From Peribacillus loiseleuriae (GTDB lineage Bacteria > Bacillota > Bacilli > Bacillales > DSM-1321): a DNA stretch of 64,000 nucleotides. Shown in pieces: positions 8,588 through 18,732 of this stretch. Position 1 is the stretch's first letter. Each line of letters starts with the position of its first letter. The notes under the pieces were generated by a model. That model ran no database searches, had not been told where the DNA came from, and worked only from the letters and a program-made list of their open reading frames with translations. The stretch covers positions 2,974,470 to 3,038,469 of the forward strand of contig NZ_LFZW01000001.1 of the NCBI RefSeq assembly GCF_001183985.1, in the 5' to 3' direction. Both the position numbers and the translations under genes were made by a program.

Positions 8588-11449
8588 TTAATTCTCCCCC
8601 TCATTAGTACGCGTAATTGATTCAGTCATAATACGGTTCTGTTCTTGCTTGTGAACAAGTGGGTCCCCTTCTGATGGACTCGATCTCCGCTTTCTGCCAA
8701 TGTAAGAGACAGAAACCCCCTCTGGAGCTACTTCATATAGACGTGGCTCAACAAATGTCCATGCACCCATGTTCTTCGGTTCTTCTTGGAGCCATACTAT
8801 TTCTTTTAAATTTGGATATTTAGCGAAAGCTTCCTTAATTCCCTTTAATGGGAATGGATAAATTTGTTCAAGGCTGATGACTTGGAGCCAGTCAATATTT
8901 GATTCATTGACAAGCTTTTCACGTATCTCTACTGCTATCTTACCTGTACAAAGAACAACCCTTTCAACCAATTGAGAATTTTGTCCTAAAGCTTGCGTTT
9001 CAATAAACGACTGGAATTCACCTTCCGTGAATTCAGCTACAGTAGAAGCCATTACTTGATTACGTAGCATACTCTTTGGTGCCATAATTACTAACGGACG
9101 AACTTGTTCCATTTCAAGAATTTTCGCTTGTCTTCTCAACACATGGAAATATTGGGCTGCAGAGCTTAAGTTCGCAACTGTCCAGTTGTTTTCAGCAGCA
9201 AGGGAGAGGAAACGTTCCAAACGTGCACTAGAATGTTCTGGTCCTTGCCCTTCATATCCATGTGGTAAAAGCATGACGAGCCCAGATTTCTGCCCCCATT
9301 TAGCGCGACCCGCAGCAATAAACTGGTCGAAGATTACTTGAGCCGTATTTGCAAAGTCACCAAATTGTGCTTCCCAAAGCACTAGTGTTTCAGGTGCAAA
9401 AACATTATATCCGTATTCAAATGCAAGAACTGCAGTTTCCGTTAACGGACTATTGTGAACAGCAAAAGATGCTTTAGCAGTCTTTAATGTATGTAGCGGC
9501 GAGTATGTTTTACCATTTTCACTATCATGTAAGACGATATTTCTTTGTGCAAACGTTCCACGTTCAGAGTCCTGCCCAGTTAACCGAATCGGCGTACCAT
9601 CTGAAAGTATCGAAGCAAATGCTAATGTTTCAGCATGAGCCCAATCAATTTTTCCTTCTTCTCCGAATGAATCGAGACGACGGGAAAGAATACGACCTAA
9701 TTTCTTATTAACCTGGAATCCTTCTGGCCATTTCACAAGATCCTCATTCATACGAATTAAATCTTCTGCAGCTATAGTAGTATCAAGTTTTGGAAATCCT
9801 TTTTCAACAGTCTGAGGTGGATCTAGTTCACATACAGCTTCTGGTTTGTTGCCAGAAATTCTGTCATAAGCCTTTTTCAATTTCTCCTCAACTTGTTCTG
9901 ACAGTGCCTCGAGTTTTTTATTACTAATTGAACTCGCTTCAAGCAATTTCTTCCCATATAAATCTTTAACGGTTAGATGTTTTTGAATTAAACCATACAT
10001 TCCTGGTTGGGTAACTAGTGGCTCATCCATCTCGTTATGTCCAAATCTTCTATATCCGATTAAATCTATCAAGAAATCTTTCTTGTACTTTTCACGATAT
10101 TGAATAGCAAGTGTAACAGCAGAAAGGCATGCTTCTGGATCGTCTGCATTCACATGAACAATCGGTACCTCAAAGCCTTTTGCAGGATCGCTTGCATATT
10201 TAGTAGAACGAGAGTCTTCACTTTCAGTCGTAAATCCAATCATATTGTTCGCGATAATATGAATCGTTCCACCCGTTTGGTACCCTTTTAAACGGCTTAA
10301 ATTAAGCGTTTCAGGGACAATGCCTTCTCCTGGAAATGCTGCATCACCATGTATAAGAATCGCCATTGAACGAGAGATATCTTGTTTTGGGAAGCCCGCT
10401 TCTGTCCGATTTTCTTGTGCGGCACGAGAATATCCTTCAACAATTGGGCCAACTACCTCTAAGTGGGACGGATTATTAGCTAGTGTAATTCTTGCTTTTT
10501 GTGTTTTTCCATTTGTGATAAGTGTATCCAATCCTAAATGATACTTAACGTCACCTGTCCAGCCATAATTTATACCTATCGACCCTTCAGATGGGACTAA
10601 ATCCTTATTAGGGCTATGCTGGAATTCAGAGAAAATGATTTCATACGGTTTACCAAGTACGTGCGCTAATACATTCAAACGTCCACGGTGCGCCATTGCA
10701 ATATTTACGTTAGTTGTGCCATTTTGAACAGTTTGAGAAATTAAATGATCAAGAACAGGGACCAGCATATCAAGCCCTTCAATTGAAAAGCGCTTTTGTC
10801 CAACATACGTACGGTGAAGGAATTTCTCAAATCCTTCAACTTCCGCTAATCGTTTATATAAAATGGCTTTTTGCTCATTTGTAACCTCTGGAAAAATACT
10901 TCCTGATTCAACTGCATCGATAAGCCATTGTCTTTCATTCAAGTCATTCACTTGGGAAAATTCAAAAGCAATCGTTTTTGTATAAAGCTCCTTTAAATAA
11001 CGAAATGCTTCATAACCATCTTTTACGGATTCAGGTGATTCAGGGCAAATAAAGTCAGCCGGAATTTTACGCAAATCGTCAGCTGTTAACCCGTATTTCT
11101 CCAAATGGAGAAGTTCATTATCCAACGCCACTTCGTTCAACGGATTAATATTCGCTGCTAAATGACCATATGAACGAATATTTTCTGTAAGTTTAACAGC
11201 AGATGTGATTTTCTTCATTGAAAGTACATCTCCTGCCGAAACTACAGTCGTTTGATGTTCTACGACTGTTTTTTGACCTGCTACAGTGTTTACTATAGGT
11301 GGTCCGGAATTTTCAAAAAAGTTTTGTAGCTCTGGATTGACTGAATCCGGATTTTGTTGAAATAGGTCGTATTGCTCCAAGACGTACCCAAGGTTTGGAC
11401 CAGAAAAAGCTTTCCATGGGTCATATGCCTTAGCTTCCTTGATGGTCAT
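8588..11449 (-). CDS. odhA: 2-oxoglutarate dehydrogenase E1 component
   Basis: Thiamine-diphosphate enzyme that decarboxylates 2-oxoglutarate and passes the succinyl group to OdhB. The 953 residues are close to the usual 940-950 of Bacillus OdhA. Visible family motifs include [20 protein letters not shown] in the ThDP-binding part, [25 protein letters not shown] and, in the C-terminal half, [25 protein letters not shown] upstream of the ATG at 11449 supports the start. Upstream gene of the odhAB operon. Confidence 0.97.
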   Translation of the reverse strand: MTIKEAKAYDPWKAFSGPNLGYVLEQYDLFQQNPDSVNPELQNFFENSGPPIVNTVAGQKTVVEHQTTVVSAGDVLSMKKITSAVKLTENIRSYGHLAANINPLNEVALDNELLHLEKYGLTADDLRKIPADFICPESPESVKDGYEAFRYLKELYTKTIAFEFSQVNDLNERQWLIDAVESGSIFPEVTNEQKAILYKRLAEVEGFEKFLHRTYVGQKRFSIEGLDMLVPVLDHLISQTVQNGTTNVNIAMAHRGRLNVLAHVLGKPYEIIFSEFQHSPNKDLVPSEGSIGINYGWTGDVKYHLGLDTLITNGKTQKARITLANNPSHLEVVGPIVEGYSRAAQENRTEAGFPKQDISRSMAILIHGDAAFPGEGIVPETLNLSRLKGYQTGGTIHIIANNMIGFTTESEDSRSTKYASDPAKGFEVPIVHVNADDPEACLSAVTLAIQYREKYKKDFLIDLIGYRRFGHNEMDEPLVTQPGMYGLIQKHLTVKDLYGKKLLEASSISNKKLEALSEQVEEKLKKAYDRISGNKPEAVCELDPPQTVEKGFPKLDTTIAAEDLIRMNEDLVKWPEGFQVNKKLGRILSRRLDSFGEEGKIDWAHAETLAFASILSDGTPIRLTGQDSERGTFAQRNIVLHDSENGKTYSPLHTLKTAKASFAVHNSPLTETAVLAFEYGYNVFAPETLVLWEAQFGDFANTAQVIFDQFIAAGRAKWGQKSGLVMLLPHGYEGQGPEHSSARLERFLSLAAENNWTVANLSSAAQYFHVLRRQAKILEMEQVRPLVIMAPKSMLRNQVMASTVAEFTEGEFQSFIETQALGQNSQLVERVVLCTGKIAVEIREKLVNESNIDWLQVISLEQIYPFPLKGIKEAFAKYPNLKEIVWLQEEPKNMGAWTFVEPRLYEVAPEGVSVSYIGRKRRSSPSEGDPLVHKQEQNRIMTESITRTNEGEN

Positions 11450-12180
11450 TTTTTTAAACCCCCAAATTTAACTAATAATTTTTATTTCGTTTTACCCATC
11501 CCCGATGATATTAGCTAACTTTTTTATTAAAGAACTTCTAAAAAAGTTATATTTTTATACTATTATCAATATTTAAATGATAAAACGTTTTCAATAATTA
11601 TACTACCATGTTTTTAACAAATATCCAAAGGTTAAACCTAGAAAAATCGAGGAAAAAACATAATTATGCTGACTCATTGCAATAATTCATGTCTAACGTC
11701 TTAAATTTTCTATATTATTCAGCTTTCTTCTTACTTTTCTTTTCTAAAACTCTAGGATTTTATTAAATAGAGTTGAATTTTATAAGTTTGAATGAACATA
11801 GTATTTTGGTATATTGTTGAATCTTTTTGCACACTTTCAACATATTCTGATTTGAATTTTCGACTGTTCTTTTAAACCTCAAGATCATTATACATAATAA
11901 CCTTGTTACTTTCATAAAAATTAAAACTTTACAACAATAATTTTCTCCAAACGAAATACGAAATTAAGTAATGGCGTCTTGAAAGGGTTAAATCTCCTTT
12001 ATACACAGTTTATAGTAGTTCATATTCGTAAAATATACTGTATATATTTGTAAATTTTAACCCTTTCGTTTTAGGAAACACTCTCGTTTTTTAATACTTT
12101 CAAAAAAACATTTATTTACTCCTTTTGTTTAAATAATTCAAATTTTCTTTCAGGAGACCCGACTGTTGCAAGTTCATTTT
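11450..12180. other. long AT-rich intergenic region
   Basis: About 730 bp between odhA and the deacetylase gene with no supported gene. It must contain the odhA promoter, but I cannot pick one with confidence. A divergent copy of the GGGTCAGACC-type palindrome family lies at 11982-12066. Confidence 0.5.
11982..12066. repeat. R-family palindrome, divergent copy (R1)
   Basis: AAAGGGTTAAAT at the left pairs with ATTTTAACCCTTT at the right, and the inside carries TATACACAGTTTATAGT, also found in the copy at 54.5 kb. The GTCAGACC arms have decayed to GTTAAAT, so this assignment is tentative. Confidence 0.5.
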
Positions 12181-12933
12181 TCATGGAAATTGTACTTTTC
12201 CATTGTCTTTCGTTATCATTTCAAATTCGAAGCCTTGCTTTTTAAGCCCGATAATGATATCAGGTAATGCTCTAACTGTGTTTTTCATATCATCGATGTC
12301 ATGTAGTAAAATTACTGCTTGCTTATGCTTCTTCGCTTCAGTTAATACAGATTGCGTAATGGTTTGTTGACTAATCATCGGACTAATGCCGTCCTTTGAG
12401 TCTACATTCCAGTCGAAATACGTATAGCCCCTTTGTTCAAGTTCTGAAATAATATCTGTACGAATCGATTTCTTTTCATTCCTTTGAATAAGCATATTAT
12501 TGGAACCACCTGGGAAGCGAATTAACTTTGTATTTATAGCATATTTATTATCCAGCAACGACTCTAATTTCCCCATATCTTTAAAAAAAGCCTCTTTCGA
12601 TCTGTAAATGACTCGATAATCATGGGTATTCGAATGTAGGGCAATTGTATGGCCGCGTCTCACCATTTCTACATAAGCCTGTTCTGCATAGCTTTGTCGA
12701 TTTGCCATAACAAAAAAGGTTGCCTTAATGTCGTACTTGTCTAATATATCGAGAATTGGAATTGTATTGTGAGACGGACCATCGTCAAAGGTTAAATAAG
12801 CAACCTTACGTTCTGCAAATTCTGATGTGTTTGTTAGTGGCGCTAATTCTGCAGGAATAGGTATTGCAAAAATAGGTAGTCCAATTGTAAATGAATATAT
12901 TGTGACGATTAGAAAGCTAAGGAGTATTCTCAT
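12181..12933 (-). CDS. exported polysaccharide deacetylase
   Basis: A 250-residue NodB-fold (carbohydrate esterase 4) protein with an N-terminal signal or anchor segment (residues 1-25). Motifs run in order: TFDDGPSHN (about 49; catalytic and metal Asp), HSNTHDY (about 98; metal His pair), RFPGGSN (about 138), DWNVDS and LLHDID. It probably removes acetyl groups from peptidoglycan or a wall glycan outside the cell. The substrate cannot be read from sequence. Probably a single-gene unit. Confidence 0.85.
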   Translation of the reverse strand: MRILLSFLIVTIYSFTIGLPIFAIPIPAELAPLTNTSEFAERKVAYLTFDDGPSHNTIPILDILDKYDIKATFFVMANRQSYAEQAYVEMVRRGHTIALHSNTHDYRVIYRSKEAFFKDMGKLESLLDNKYAINTKLIRFPGGSNNMLIQRNEKKSIRTDIISELEQRGYTYFDWNVDSKDGISPMISQQTITQSVLTEAKKHKQAVILLHDIDDMKNTVRALPDIIIGLKKQGFEFEMITKDNGKVQFP

Positions 12934-13246
12934 CGTATGTCCAACCTTTCCTTTTTATCCCGGTTTAACAGGCTGTAATTTCCCTCACTTCAATTTTTGT
13001 GGGAGAATCAAGAAATAATAGGCGGGGGAAAAACAGCCTGTAAATCCACGATTTGTGAAATAAGATTTTTCTTTGGGCTTCAGCCTATAAAAAAGCAATC
13101 ATGCTCTGCGTGACTAACCATCAGTGCAGGTTGAAGAAGCCCCCGCTAGTTTCACTTTATTATTAAGTTGCTCGTCCTAGGTTTTTTTATGTCTTTAATC
13201 ACCTAAAGTTGTAAACCTTTTTATAAAAAAGATGGGTTTTTGCTAC
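12934..13246. other. intergenic region with short repeat
   Basis: About 310 bp upstream of the deacetylase gene and beyond the glpD terminator. It holds a copy of a short degenerate repeat (13108-13160) shared with 58952-59010. No gene is supported. Confidence 0.5.
13108..13160. repeat. short intergenic repeat, copy A (ACTAACCATC type)
   Basis: Contains ACTAACCATCAGTGCAGG, then GAAGCCCCCGCTAGTTTCACTT. The second copy at 58952-59010 shares the ACTAACCATC.GTG start and the GTTTCATTT-like end. The arms are partly self-complementary (CAGTG..., ...CGCTAG), suggesting a decayed hairpin element. Confidence 0.5.
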
Positions 13247-13291
13247 ATAAAAAAAATGACAAGCAGGAAATGTTCATCCTGGTTGTCATCT
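13247..13291 (-). terminator. terminator of glpD
   Basis: On the minus strand ATGACAACCAGGA pairs with CCTGCTTGTCAT and is followed by eight T residues. It begins about 15 nt after the stop codon. Confidence 0.9.
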
Positions 13292-13305
13292 TTGGTTTTC
13301 CATTA

Positions 13306-14958
13306 TTACCTGGGATGCTGTGCTGCATATAATTGCTCTTCTAAAGCAATTGTATACTGCTGTTTTTCCGTTTCTGTCCATTGGAAGATATCGCTCATAA
13401 AGTCAATAACTCCATCTTTCCAAGCTTTTGCTCCTTGAATATTAAACAGGATTGCTCCTGTCCGTCTCATAAGGAAATCAACAGGCGTTAGAGCGCTTTC
13501 TGCTTGAATCGCATATACCAGCATGCCGTAAACATCTAAAGGCAGATTATATTGCTTGGCATCACTACATTTACCTTTAATAAGATCAAAAACATCAGTT
13601 GCATTGGAACCATACATTTGCGCAATTGCCAGAGCCTGATTAGAGTCAAGTCCAACTGCTTCTCCCTTTTCTTTTTGAGATTCTATATATGTATGAAAGT
13701 TTTTCGATCCACCTACTTCACCGCCAGAGATGCGAACATCCTTAGTTTGGCATCTGTCATATTTAATTCTATATTCTGTTTCGAAGCTTTTCACCACCTT
13801 ATCAAGCACTTGTTGGGACATTTTACGATAACCAGTTAATTTACCACCTGCGATTGTAACCAATCCAGAATCAGACACCCAAATTTCATCTTTCCTAGAA
13901 ATTTCTGATGGGTCTTTTCCTTCTTGGTGAATAAGTGGGCGAACACCAGCCCAGCTAGATTCAACGTCATCGCTAGTAATATTCACTTCTGGAAACATGA
14001 ATTTAATCGCATTGAGAATATAGTCACGGTCTGCTAAAGTCATTTTAGGATTCAGTGGATCGTTTTCATAAAATGTATCAGTTGTTCCTACATATGTTTT
14101 ACCTGCACGAGGAATCGCGAAAATCATACGGCCGTCTGGTGTATCGAAATAAACCGCCTGTTTCAGAGGAAAACTGGATTGGTCTATTACAATATGTACG
14201 CCCTTTGTTAAATGCAATGTTTTCCCTTTTTTTGATTCATCTTTTTGTAAAAGGGTTTCCACCCACGGACCTGAAGCATTGATGACTTTCTTCGCTTTAA
14301 TGATAAATCTCTGCTTTGTCAACACATTTTCTACGATCGCTCCTGTCACTTTTCCATTTTCATAAGTAAAGTCAACTACTTTTGCATAATTTAATAACTC
14401 AGCACCTAGTTCTGATGCCCTCTTCGCCACTTCAATCGTTAATCGGGCATCATCTGTACGGTATTCTACATAATAGCCACTGCCCATTAAGTTTTTTCGT
14501 TTTACAAGAGGTTCTTTCTTTATCGTTTCCTCTACTGTTAGCATGGATCTTCGTTCATTTCTTTTTACCCCAGCTAAAAAATCATAAATTCGTAAACCGA
14601 TCGAAGTCATAAATTTACCATATGTTCCTCCAGAGTAAAATGGCAAAATCATCCATTCCGGTGTTGTTACGTGAGGACCATTTTCATAAACAATCGCGCG
14701 TTCTTTACCAACTTCAGCAACCATCCCAACTTCAAACTGTTTTAAATAACGAAGTCCACCGTGAACGAGTTTTGTTGAGCGGCTCGAAGTACCTGCTGCG
14801 AAATCTTGCATTTCCACTAATACTGTTTCCATACCACGGGTTGTCGCATCAAGGGCGATACCTGAACCTGTGATTCCACCCCCGATCACTAATAAATCAA
14901 ATTCTTGTTCTTGGACTTTATGTATCCTCTCATTTCTATCTAAGCTTGAAAAACTCAT
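13306..14958 (-). CDS. glpD: aerobic glycerol-3-phosphate dehydrogenase
   Basis: FAD enzyme that oxidises glycerol 3-phosphate to dihydroxyacetone phosphate at the membrane and feeds electrons to quinone. The 550 residues match the usual length (about 555). The FAD-binding GGGITGSGIALDATTRG lies near residue 26, followed by RSTKLVHGGLRYL and, further on, VTIAGGKLTGYRKM. The C-terminal domain is complete. AGGAGG lies 7 nt before the ATG. No glpF or glpK is adjacent. The upstream region holds an insertion-sequence relic, so its regulatory leader may have been disturbed. Confidence 0.95.
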   Translation of the reverse strand: MSFSSLDRNERIHKVQEQEFDLLVIGGGITGSGIALDATTRGMETVLVEMQDFAAGTSSRSTKLVHGGLRYLKQFEVGMVAEVGKERAIVYENGPHVTTPEWMILPFYSGGTYGKFMTSIGLRIYDFLAGVKRNERRSMLTVEETIKKEPLVKRKNLMGSGYYVEYRTDDARLTIEVAKRASELGAELLNYAKVVDFTYENGKVTGAIVENVLTKQRFIIKAKKVINASGPWVETLLQKDESKKGKTLHLTKGVHIVIDQSSFPLKQAVYFDTPDGRMIFAIPRAGKTYVGTTDTFYENDPLNPKMTLADRDYILNAIKFMFPEVNITSDDVESSWAGVRPLIHQEGKDPSEISRKDEIWVSDSGLVTIAGGKLTGYRKMSQQVLDKVVKSFETEYRIKYDRCQTKDVRISGGEVGGSKNFHTYIESQKEKGEAVGLDSNQALAIAQMYGSNATDVFDLIKGKCSDAKQYNLPLDVYGMLVYAIQAESALTPVDFLMRRTGAILFNIQGAKAWKDGVIDFMSDIFQWTETEKQQYTIALEEQLYAAQHPR

Positions 14959-15016
14959 CGCTTTTCCTCCTTGATGATGCTCTTTTTAATGAAATACCCA
15001 ATTTTTTATCATTTTA

Positions 15017-15037
15017 GGCGAGAAAACTCCCACTTCA
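15017..15037 (-). repeat. IS200/IS605-type end, half copy
   Basis: On the minus strand the string TGAAGTGGGAGTTTTCTCGC is identical to one at the ypqE terminator (47090-47112). Here the pairing arm is missing, so no hairpin forms. The form is that of the subterminal hairpin ends of IS200/IS605 elements; that assignment is from memory of the family. Confidence 0.55.
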
Positions 15038-15149
15038 ATTTTCTGCATAGAGAAACATTCGTTCGCACGGTACAATGTTCCTGTAAGTTGTTCTTTGAAA
15101 ACTGAAGATATAAGGTTGTGACAGGAAAAAACGTCTGTCATATAAAATT

Positions 15150-15351
15150 TTCAACGTTCTAAGCGTCCCATGGCGTTCGAAGTAGCGATAACCAAGCAAA
15201 GGAGAATGTCTGTGGTGAATCCAACGTACAAGATACTTTGTGCTTTCACCGTAGGGACTACGGGTAGAGCCTACTCAATAACCGGTGGATACACGGGTGT
15301 TCGTAGGACTCCCACACTTCAAGCGATAGCTAAGTGGTGGGTAGTTCAAGG
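15150..15351 (+). mobile_element. relic of an IS605-type tnpB 3' end with its omega RNA
   Basis: The short reading frame at 15170 ends in an AFTVGTTGRAYS-like tail, as do many Bacillus TnpB proteins. It continues into a structured region, with CCGTAGGGACTACGGG and a closing hairpin in which CCCACACTT pairs with AAGTGGTGGG, ending in GTAGTTCA. This is the layout of the TnpB C-terminus overlapping its guide RNA and right end. No RuvC or zinc-finger part remains, so it is a dead fragment. A match to IS elements or omega-RNA models would settle it. Confidence 0.55.
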
Positions 15352-15366
15352 AAATATGCTTGAAAC

Positions 15367-15420
15367 AAAAAAGAGGCCACAACGCACACAGCCATTGCTA
15401 CGTATTTTGTGGTCTCTCGT
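15367..15420 (-). terminator. terminator-like hairpin between the purine permease gene and glpD
   Basis: On the minus strand GAGAGACCACAA pairs with TTGTGGCCTC and is followed by TTTTTTG. It could end the permease transcript, about 340 nt beyond its stop. It could also be an attenuator of a glpD leader like the GlpP-controlled one of B. subtilis, pushed away from the gene by the IS relic. I cannot decide from sequence. Confidence 0.5.
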
Positions 15421-15757
15421 ATTCAGAATATTAACTTGATTTAAGTATACATTATCTTATTCTTTAGGGAAAGGAAAATACATGAACAGTATAATCATGT
15501 TTGCATCCATACAACCCATGTAAAATCAGCAAGACCAAAGAAAGAAACTTGATTTAAGACTTTTTTTAGGCTTCTTTCTTTATCTGATGTAAAAATATTC
15601 TGCTAGGTTCATACATGGAATCATTAATGGATTCATTACAGGAGCTTCCATCAATAAGCGTCAAAAAAATGAAGGCGACTAGACTAAAAACTATACAATA
15701 TCAAGATGATTGTTAAATGATCAACAGATATTTAGGTGGCAGTCAGTCGCCTACTTT

Positions 15758-17059
15758 TTAACTGATTACCCCAATAACAAAGTAAGCAAGAAATAACAAC
15801 GCAATGAAATACATCGGTTTTGATACTTGATTAGCTTTGCCAGCAGCAATTTTCAGTATCGGATATAAGATAAATCCAGCAGCCATGCCATCAGGAATAC
15901 TAAGTGTGTATGGGATCATGACTATAATCATAATGGCTGGGATACTTTCTGAGAAATCACCAAAATCAAGATGTTTAATATTCGAAAGCATTAAAATACC
16001 GATGATGATAAGTATCGGAGCGATTGAGCTGTTCGGAATCACTTTAATGACAGGAACAAACAAAAACGAGAAAAGGAATAGAATTCCTGTTACGACCGAT
16101 GTAAATCCAGTACGTCCTCCTGATGCTATGCCCGCAGCGCTTTCTACTGTCGCAACTGGTGGACTTGACCCAAATATTCCAGAAAGGAGTATAGATACCC
16201 CGGTTGCTTGAAACGCTTTTTTGTAACGCTCAGGCTTGCCAACACTATTCACATACCCATGAACGAGCCCGATATTTTCGAATACAAGCACCATGGTCAT
16301 CGAGAAGACAGCAATCCAAAATTCGAGACGATTGATTTCTACAAAAGTAAGGGCAAAAAACACTTCTTTGTACTCACTAACCTCTGGAACTGAAAATGCA
16401 ATATCCGCAAGCTTGATTGTCCCACAAAACCATGCAATTGCAGTTCCGGCGATAATTGTAAGAAGAAAATTGCCCGGTACATTGCGAATAAAAAGTACAA
16501 AAGCAAGAATCATTGTCAAAATTGTTGCAATGACTTCCATACTGCCAAAGTCGCCCACTTGAAGAAGTGTAGAGGATCCGGCTGTAATCAGCCCTCCTTT
16601 TTCCAAACCGAGAAAAAGAAGGAATAGCCCAAGACCAATTGAAATTGCTTCTTTCAAAGAATGTGGGATACTTGTATTGATGACATTTAAAAAGCGTGAA
16701 AAGGCAATAGCAACAAAAATGAGCCCTGATACAAACACAGCTGCAAGAGCTGATTGCCAAGATAAGCCCATTCCTTGCACCATCGTGTATGCGAACATTG
16801 CATTAATTCCCATACCAGGCACAAGGATAATTGGCACATTTGCATACAGGCCTATGAAAATACAACCTACTGCAGAAATCAAGATGGTTGCGAAAATTGC
16901 TCCATTGAGAGGAATTCCGGCTTCTGAAAGAATCATCGAATTGACAACGATGATATATACAATGGTGAAATAGCTAACAAATCCTGCTAGTACTTCTCGT
17001 TTCCCTGTTGTGTTGCTCTCTGCAAACTTATAGTAAGATTCTAAGATCGTCTTTTTCAT
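15758..17059 (-). CDS. pbuO: NCS2 (AzgA-type) guanine/hypoxanthine permease
   Basis: A 433-residue proton-coupled purine permease with about 12 membrane segments. The family motif VPGMGINAMFAYTMVQGMG lies near residue 79 and GSSPPVATVESAAGIASGGRTG near 295; both line the substrate site in AzgA-type NCS2 carriers. B. subtilis has two close relatives, PbuG and PbuO. The adjoining YtiB-like carbonic anhydrase favours PbuO (YtiP), but this is a context argument. No purine riboswitch is visible upstream. Confidence 0.85.
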   Translation of the reverse strand: MKKTILESYYKFAESNTTGKREVLAGFVSYFTIVYIIVVNSMILSEAGIPLNGAIFATILISAVGCIFIGLYANVPIILVPGMGINAMFAYTMVQGMGLSWQSALAAVFVSGLIFVAIAFSRFLNVINTSIPHSLKEAISIGLGLFLLFLGLEKGGLITAGSSTLLQVGDFGSMEVIATILTMILAFVLFIRNVPGNFLLTIIAGTAIAWFCGTIKLADIAFSVPEVSEYKEVFFALTFVEINRLEFWIAVFSMTMVLVFENIGLVHGYVNSVGKPERYKKAFQATGVSILLSGIFGSSPPVATVESAAGIASGGRTGFTSVVTGILFLFSFLFVPVIKVIPNSSIAPILIIIGILMLSNIKHLDFGDFSESIPAIMIIVMIPYTLSIPDGMAAGFILYPILKIAAGKANQVSKPMYFIALLFLAYFVIGVIS

Positions 17060-17215
17060 TTTAACTTCCCTATAGTTTTATCCCTCTCCCACCCGTTTGT
17101 AGATGTGACAAACCACACTGCGTGAGTTTATCACACATTCACTAAGATGCAAGTCTTCTAATTTAGATTCTAATAATCAGAATCCTTTTCACAATGATAC
17201 ATGCACTCCCTGTAA

Positions 17216-17236
17216 GAGGTTGTTCAAAAAGTCCTG
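17216..17236. repeat. short repeat remnant (GTTGTTCAAAAAGTC type)
   Basis: GAGGTTGTTCAAAAAGTCC here resembles GAGGATGTTCAAAAAGTCTGG on the minus strand at 3401-3421. It lies just after the carbonic anhydrase stop codon. Probably an end of a decayed small mobile element; only two copies are visible in the window. Confidence 0.45.
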
Positions 17237-17258
17237 TAAAAACAACTGTCAAATTTAT

Positions 17259-17840
17259 TCATTTATGTAAATCTATGTAACCATCGACAATTACATCCAA
17301 TTTTCCCGTATCAGGGGCGATTACAAGACCATGTACGGCAATACCTGTTGGCATTAACGGATGGTTTTTAATAATGTTGACGCTGTTTTTTACACTTTCA
17401 CTTACATCTTCAAATCCGCGTAACCACTTCTTAACATCAATTCCCGAGTTTTCGATTGTACTTAGTGTTTCAGATGTAATGTCGCGTTCCTTCATTTCTT
17501 CAATCATGACATCTGCATTTATCGCAGCCATGCCGCAATCATGATGTCCAACAACAAAGATTTCATCTGTTTTCAGTTCATAAACAGCAACAAGCATACT
17601 CCGCATCACACTTCCGAATGGATGAGAAACAGTTGCACCTGCTGTTTTAACGAATTTCACATCGCCATTTTTTAAATTCATAGATTTTGGCAATAACTCG
17701 ACAAGTCGAGTGTCCATACAGCTAAGTATTAGCAGTTTTTTGTCAGGAAATTTGTCTGTTGCATATCTTACATATTCTTCTTCTTCGACAAATTTTTCAT
17801 TAAAGGTAATTATTTCTTCTAATAAATTCATCATTTGCAC
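17259..17840 (-). CDS. ytiB: beta-carbonic anhydrase (YtiB-like)
   Basis: Interconverts CO2 and bicarbonate. The 193 residues contain the zinc-binding and catalytic motif CMDTRL (Cys about 41, Asp and Arg dyad) and HHDCGM (second His and Cys ligands, about 99-102). AGGA lies 6 nt before the GTG at 17840; ATGs at 17834 or 17831 are possible alternatives. It lies upstream of and in the same direction as the purine permease gene, about 200 bp away, so an operon is possible but not shown. Confidence 0.85.
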   Translation of the reverse strand: MQMMNLLEEIITFNEKFVEEEEYVRYATDKFPDKKLLILSCMDTRLVELLPKSMNLKNGDVKFVKTAGATVSHPFGSVMRSMLVAVYELKTDEIFVVGHHDCGMAAINADVMIEEMKERDITSETLSTIENSGIDVKKWLRGFEDVSESVKNSVNIIKNHPLMPTGIAVHGLVIAPDTGKLDVIVDGYIDLHK

Positions 17841-17931
17841 CGCTTTTCCTTTAGAATTCTTAAATTATAACAAAACATTTGATAATTCGCTTAAATAAAC
17901 GTCTCGTTTTTACATTTTTTTAGTTTTCTCT

Positions 17932-18732
17932 TCAATTAGAGACATGATGGAAGATTGCGGATAAGAAACCGAACGTCACGAGTTTTACTTCTAAATCTGT
18001 TTTTTCATGAAATGTTAGGATAGGCATATTAGGGTTTTTAAACAGTTTTCCCCATTCCCGCGGCATCCATCCTGTTTGAAACGAAGCAAGTTTTTTTCCA
18101 TTCATCTCATCCAATTGAAATGAGCTTAATCCTCCAATTTTGATAGGGATCCAATCTGTTCCATCCGGTTTTGAAATCATCCCAGTTGTTTTGACAAAAG
18201 CCCTTTTTCCATTTTCTTTATATCGTCCAATTTTATTTCCCTCATGATCCCTCACAATCATATTACTCCACAGCCCTGCCCCAGTCTGAAATTCCGCAAG
18301 CTGATTTCCAAAACAATCATATAATCCGTAGCGTTTTGGCATAAACATAGATACAGCATTTGGCAGCAGCCACTTGTACCAAGACATGTCTTGATCTCTA
18401 ATTTCCCCTACGACAGCCCCATCTTTGTTAAAAAATTGCATTCTTAAGGTCGGGGCTGGCAAAAAGGTTATCAACAAATGCTCTGAATCAAGAAGCTGCG
18501 TTCTTTGTGACTGGACATTTACTGGTGTATCTTTCATATGTTTTTCATACAAACGAAAACGTATATAATAGTTCAGACTAAGAATTATAAAAGGAAGAGT
18601 TAACCAAATAATATTTCCAGCCATTCCCCCTACAAAATGAAACACCAAAAAGAGAATCGCGATGAGTAGTGAAATCATGGCTGCATAATAGGAAATTTTC
18701 GCTGATTTTTCATAATACCTCTGAATATCCAT
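17932..18732 (-). CDS. membrane protein with a tubby/LURP-one-like C-terminal domain
   Basis: A 266-residue protein I cannot name. Two membrane segments lie at about 10-55. The rest is a soluble beta-rich domain with phrases such as FNKDGAVVGEI, YGLYDCFGNQLAEFQ, VRDHEGNKIGRY and MNGKKLASFQTGWM. These repeated beta-hairpin turns resemble the tubby C-terminal-like (scramblase/LURP-one) fold, which is an inference. GGAGGAG before the ATG at 18732 sets the start. Confidence 0.6.
   Translation of the reverse strand: MDIQRYYEKSAKISYYAAMISLLIAILFLVFHFVGGMAGNIIWLTLPFIILSLNYYIRFRLYEKHMKDTPVNVQSQRTQLLDSEHLLITFLPAPTLRMQFFNKDGAVVGEIRDQDMSWYKWLLPNAVSMFMPKRYGLYDCFGNQLAEFQTGAGLWSNMIVRDHEGNKIGRYKENGKRAFVKTTGMISKPDGTDWIPIKIGGLSSFQLDEMNGKKLASFQTGWMPREWGKLFKNPNMPILTFHEKTDLEVKLVTFGFLSAIFHHVSN

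Larger units (their letters stand above)
14959..15757. other. 800-bp region between glpD and the purine permease gene
   Basis: Holds a half-copy of an IS200/IS605-type end (15017-15037), a TnpB/omega-RNA relic (about 15170-15350) and a terminator-like hairpin (15367-15420). The remainder, 15421-15757, is AT-rich with imperfect stems (AAAGAAAGAA near 15537, TTCTTTCTTT near 15571). No intact gene is supported. Confidence 0.6.

Noticed and set aside
15170..15439. 89-residue plus-strand protein gene
   Set aside because: Best explained as the TnpB tail running into non-coding RNA sequence; there is no ribosome binding site and the C-terminal part is random.
16377..16760. 127-residue frame inside the purine permease gene
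   Set aside because: A shadow of the permease gene, with abnormal Cys/Ser content and no ribosome binding site.
17060..17250. Purine riboswitch in front of the guanine/hypoxanthine permease gene
   Set aside because: None of the conserved loop or junction words (such as the GTTTCTACC-type core) is present on the minus strand.
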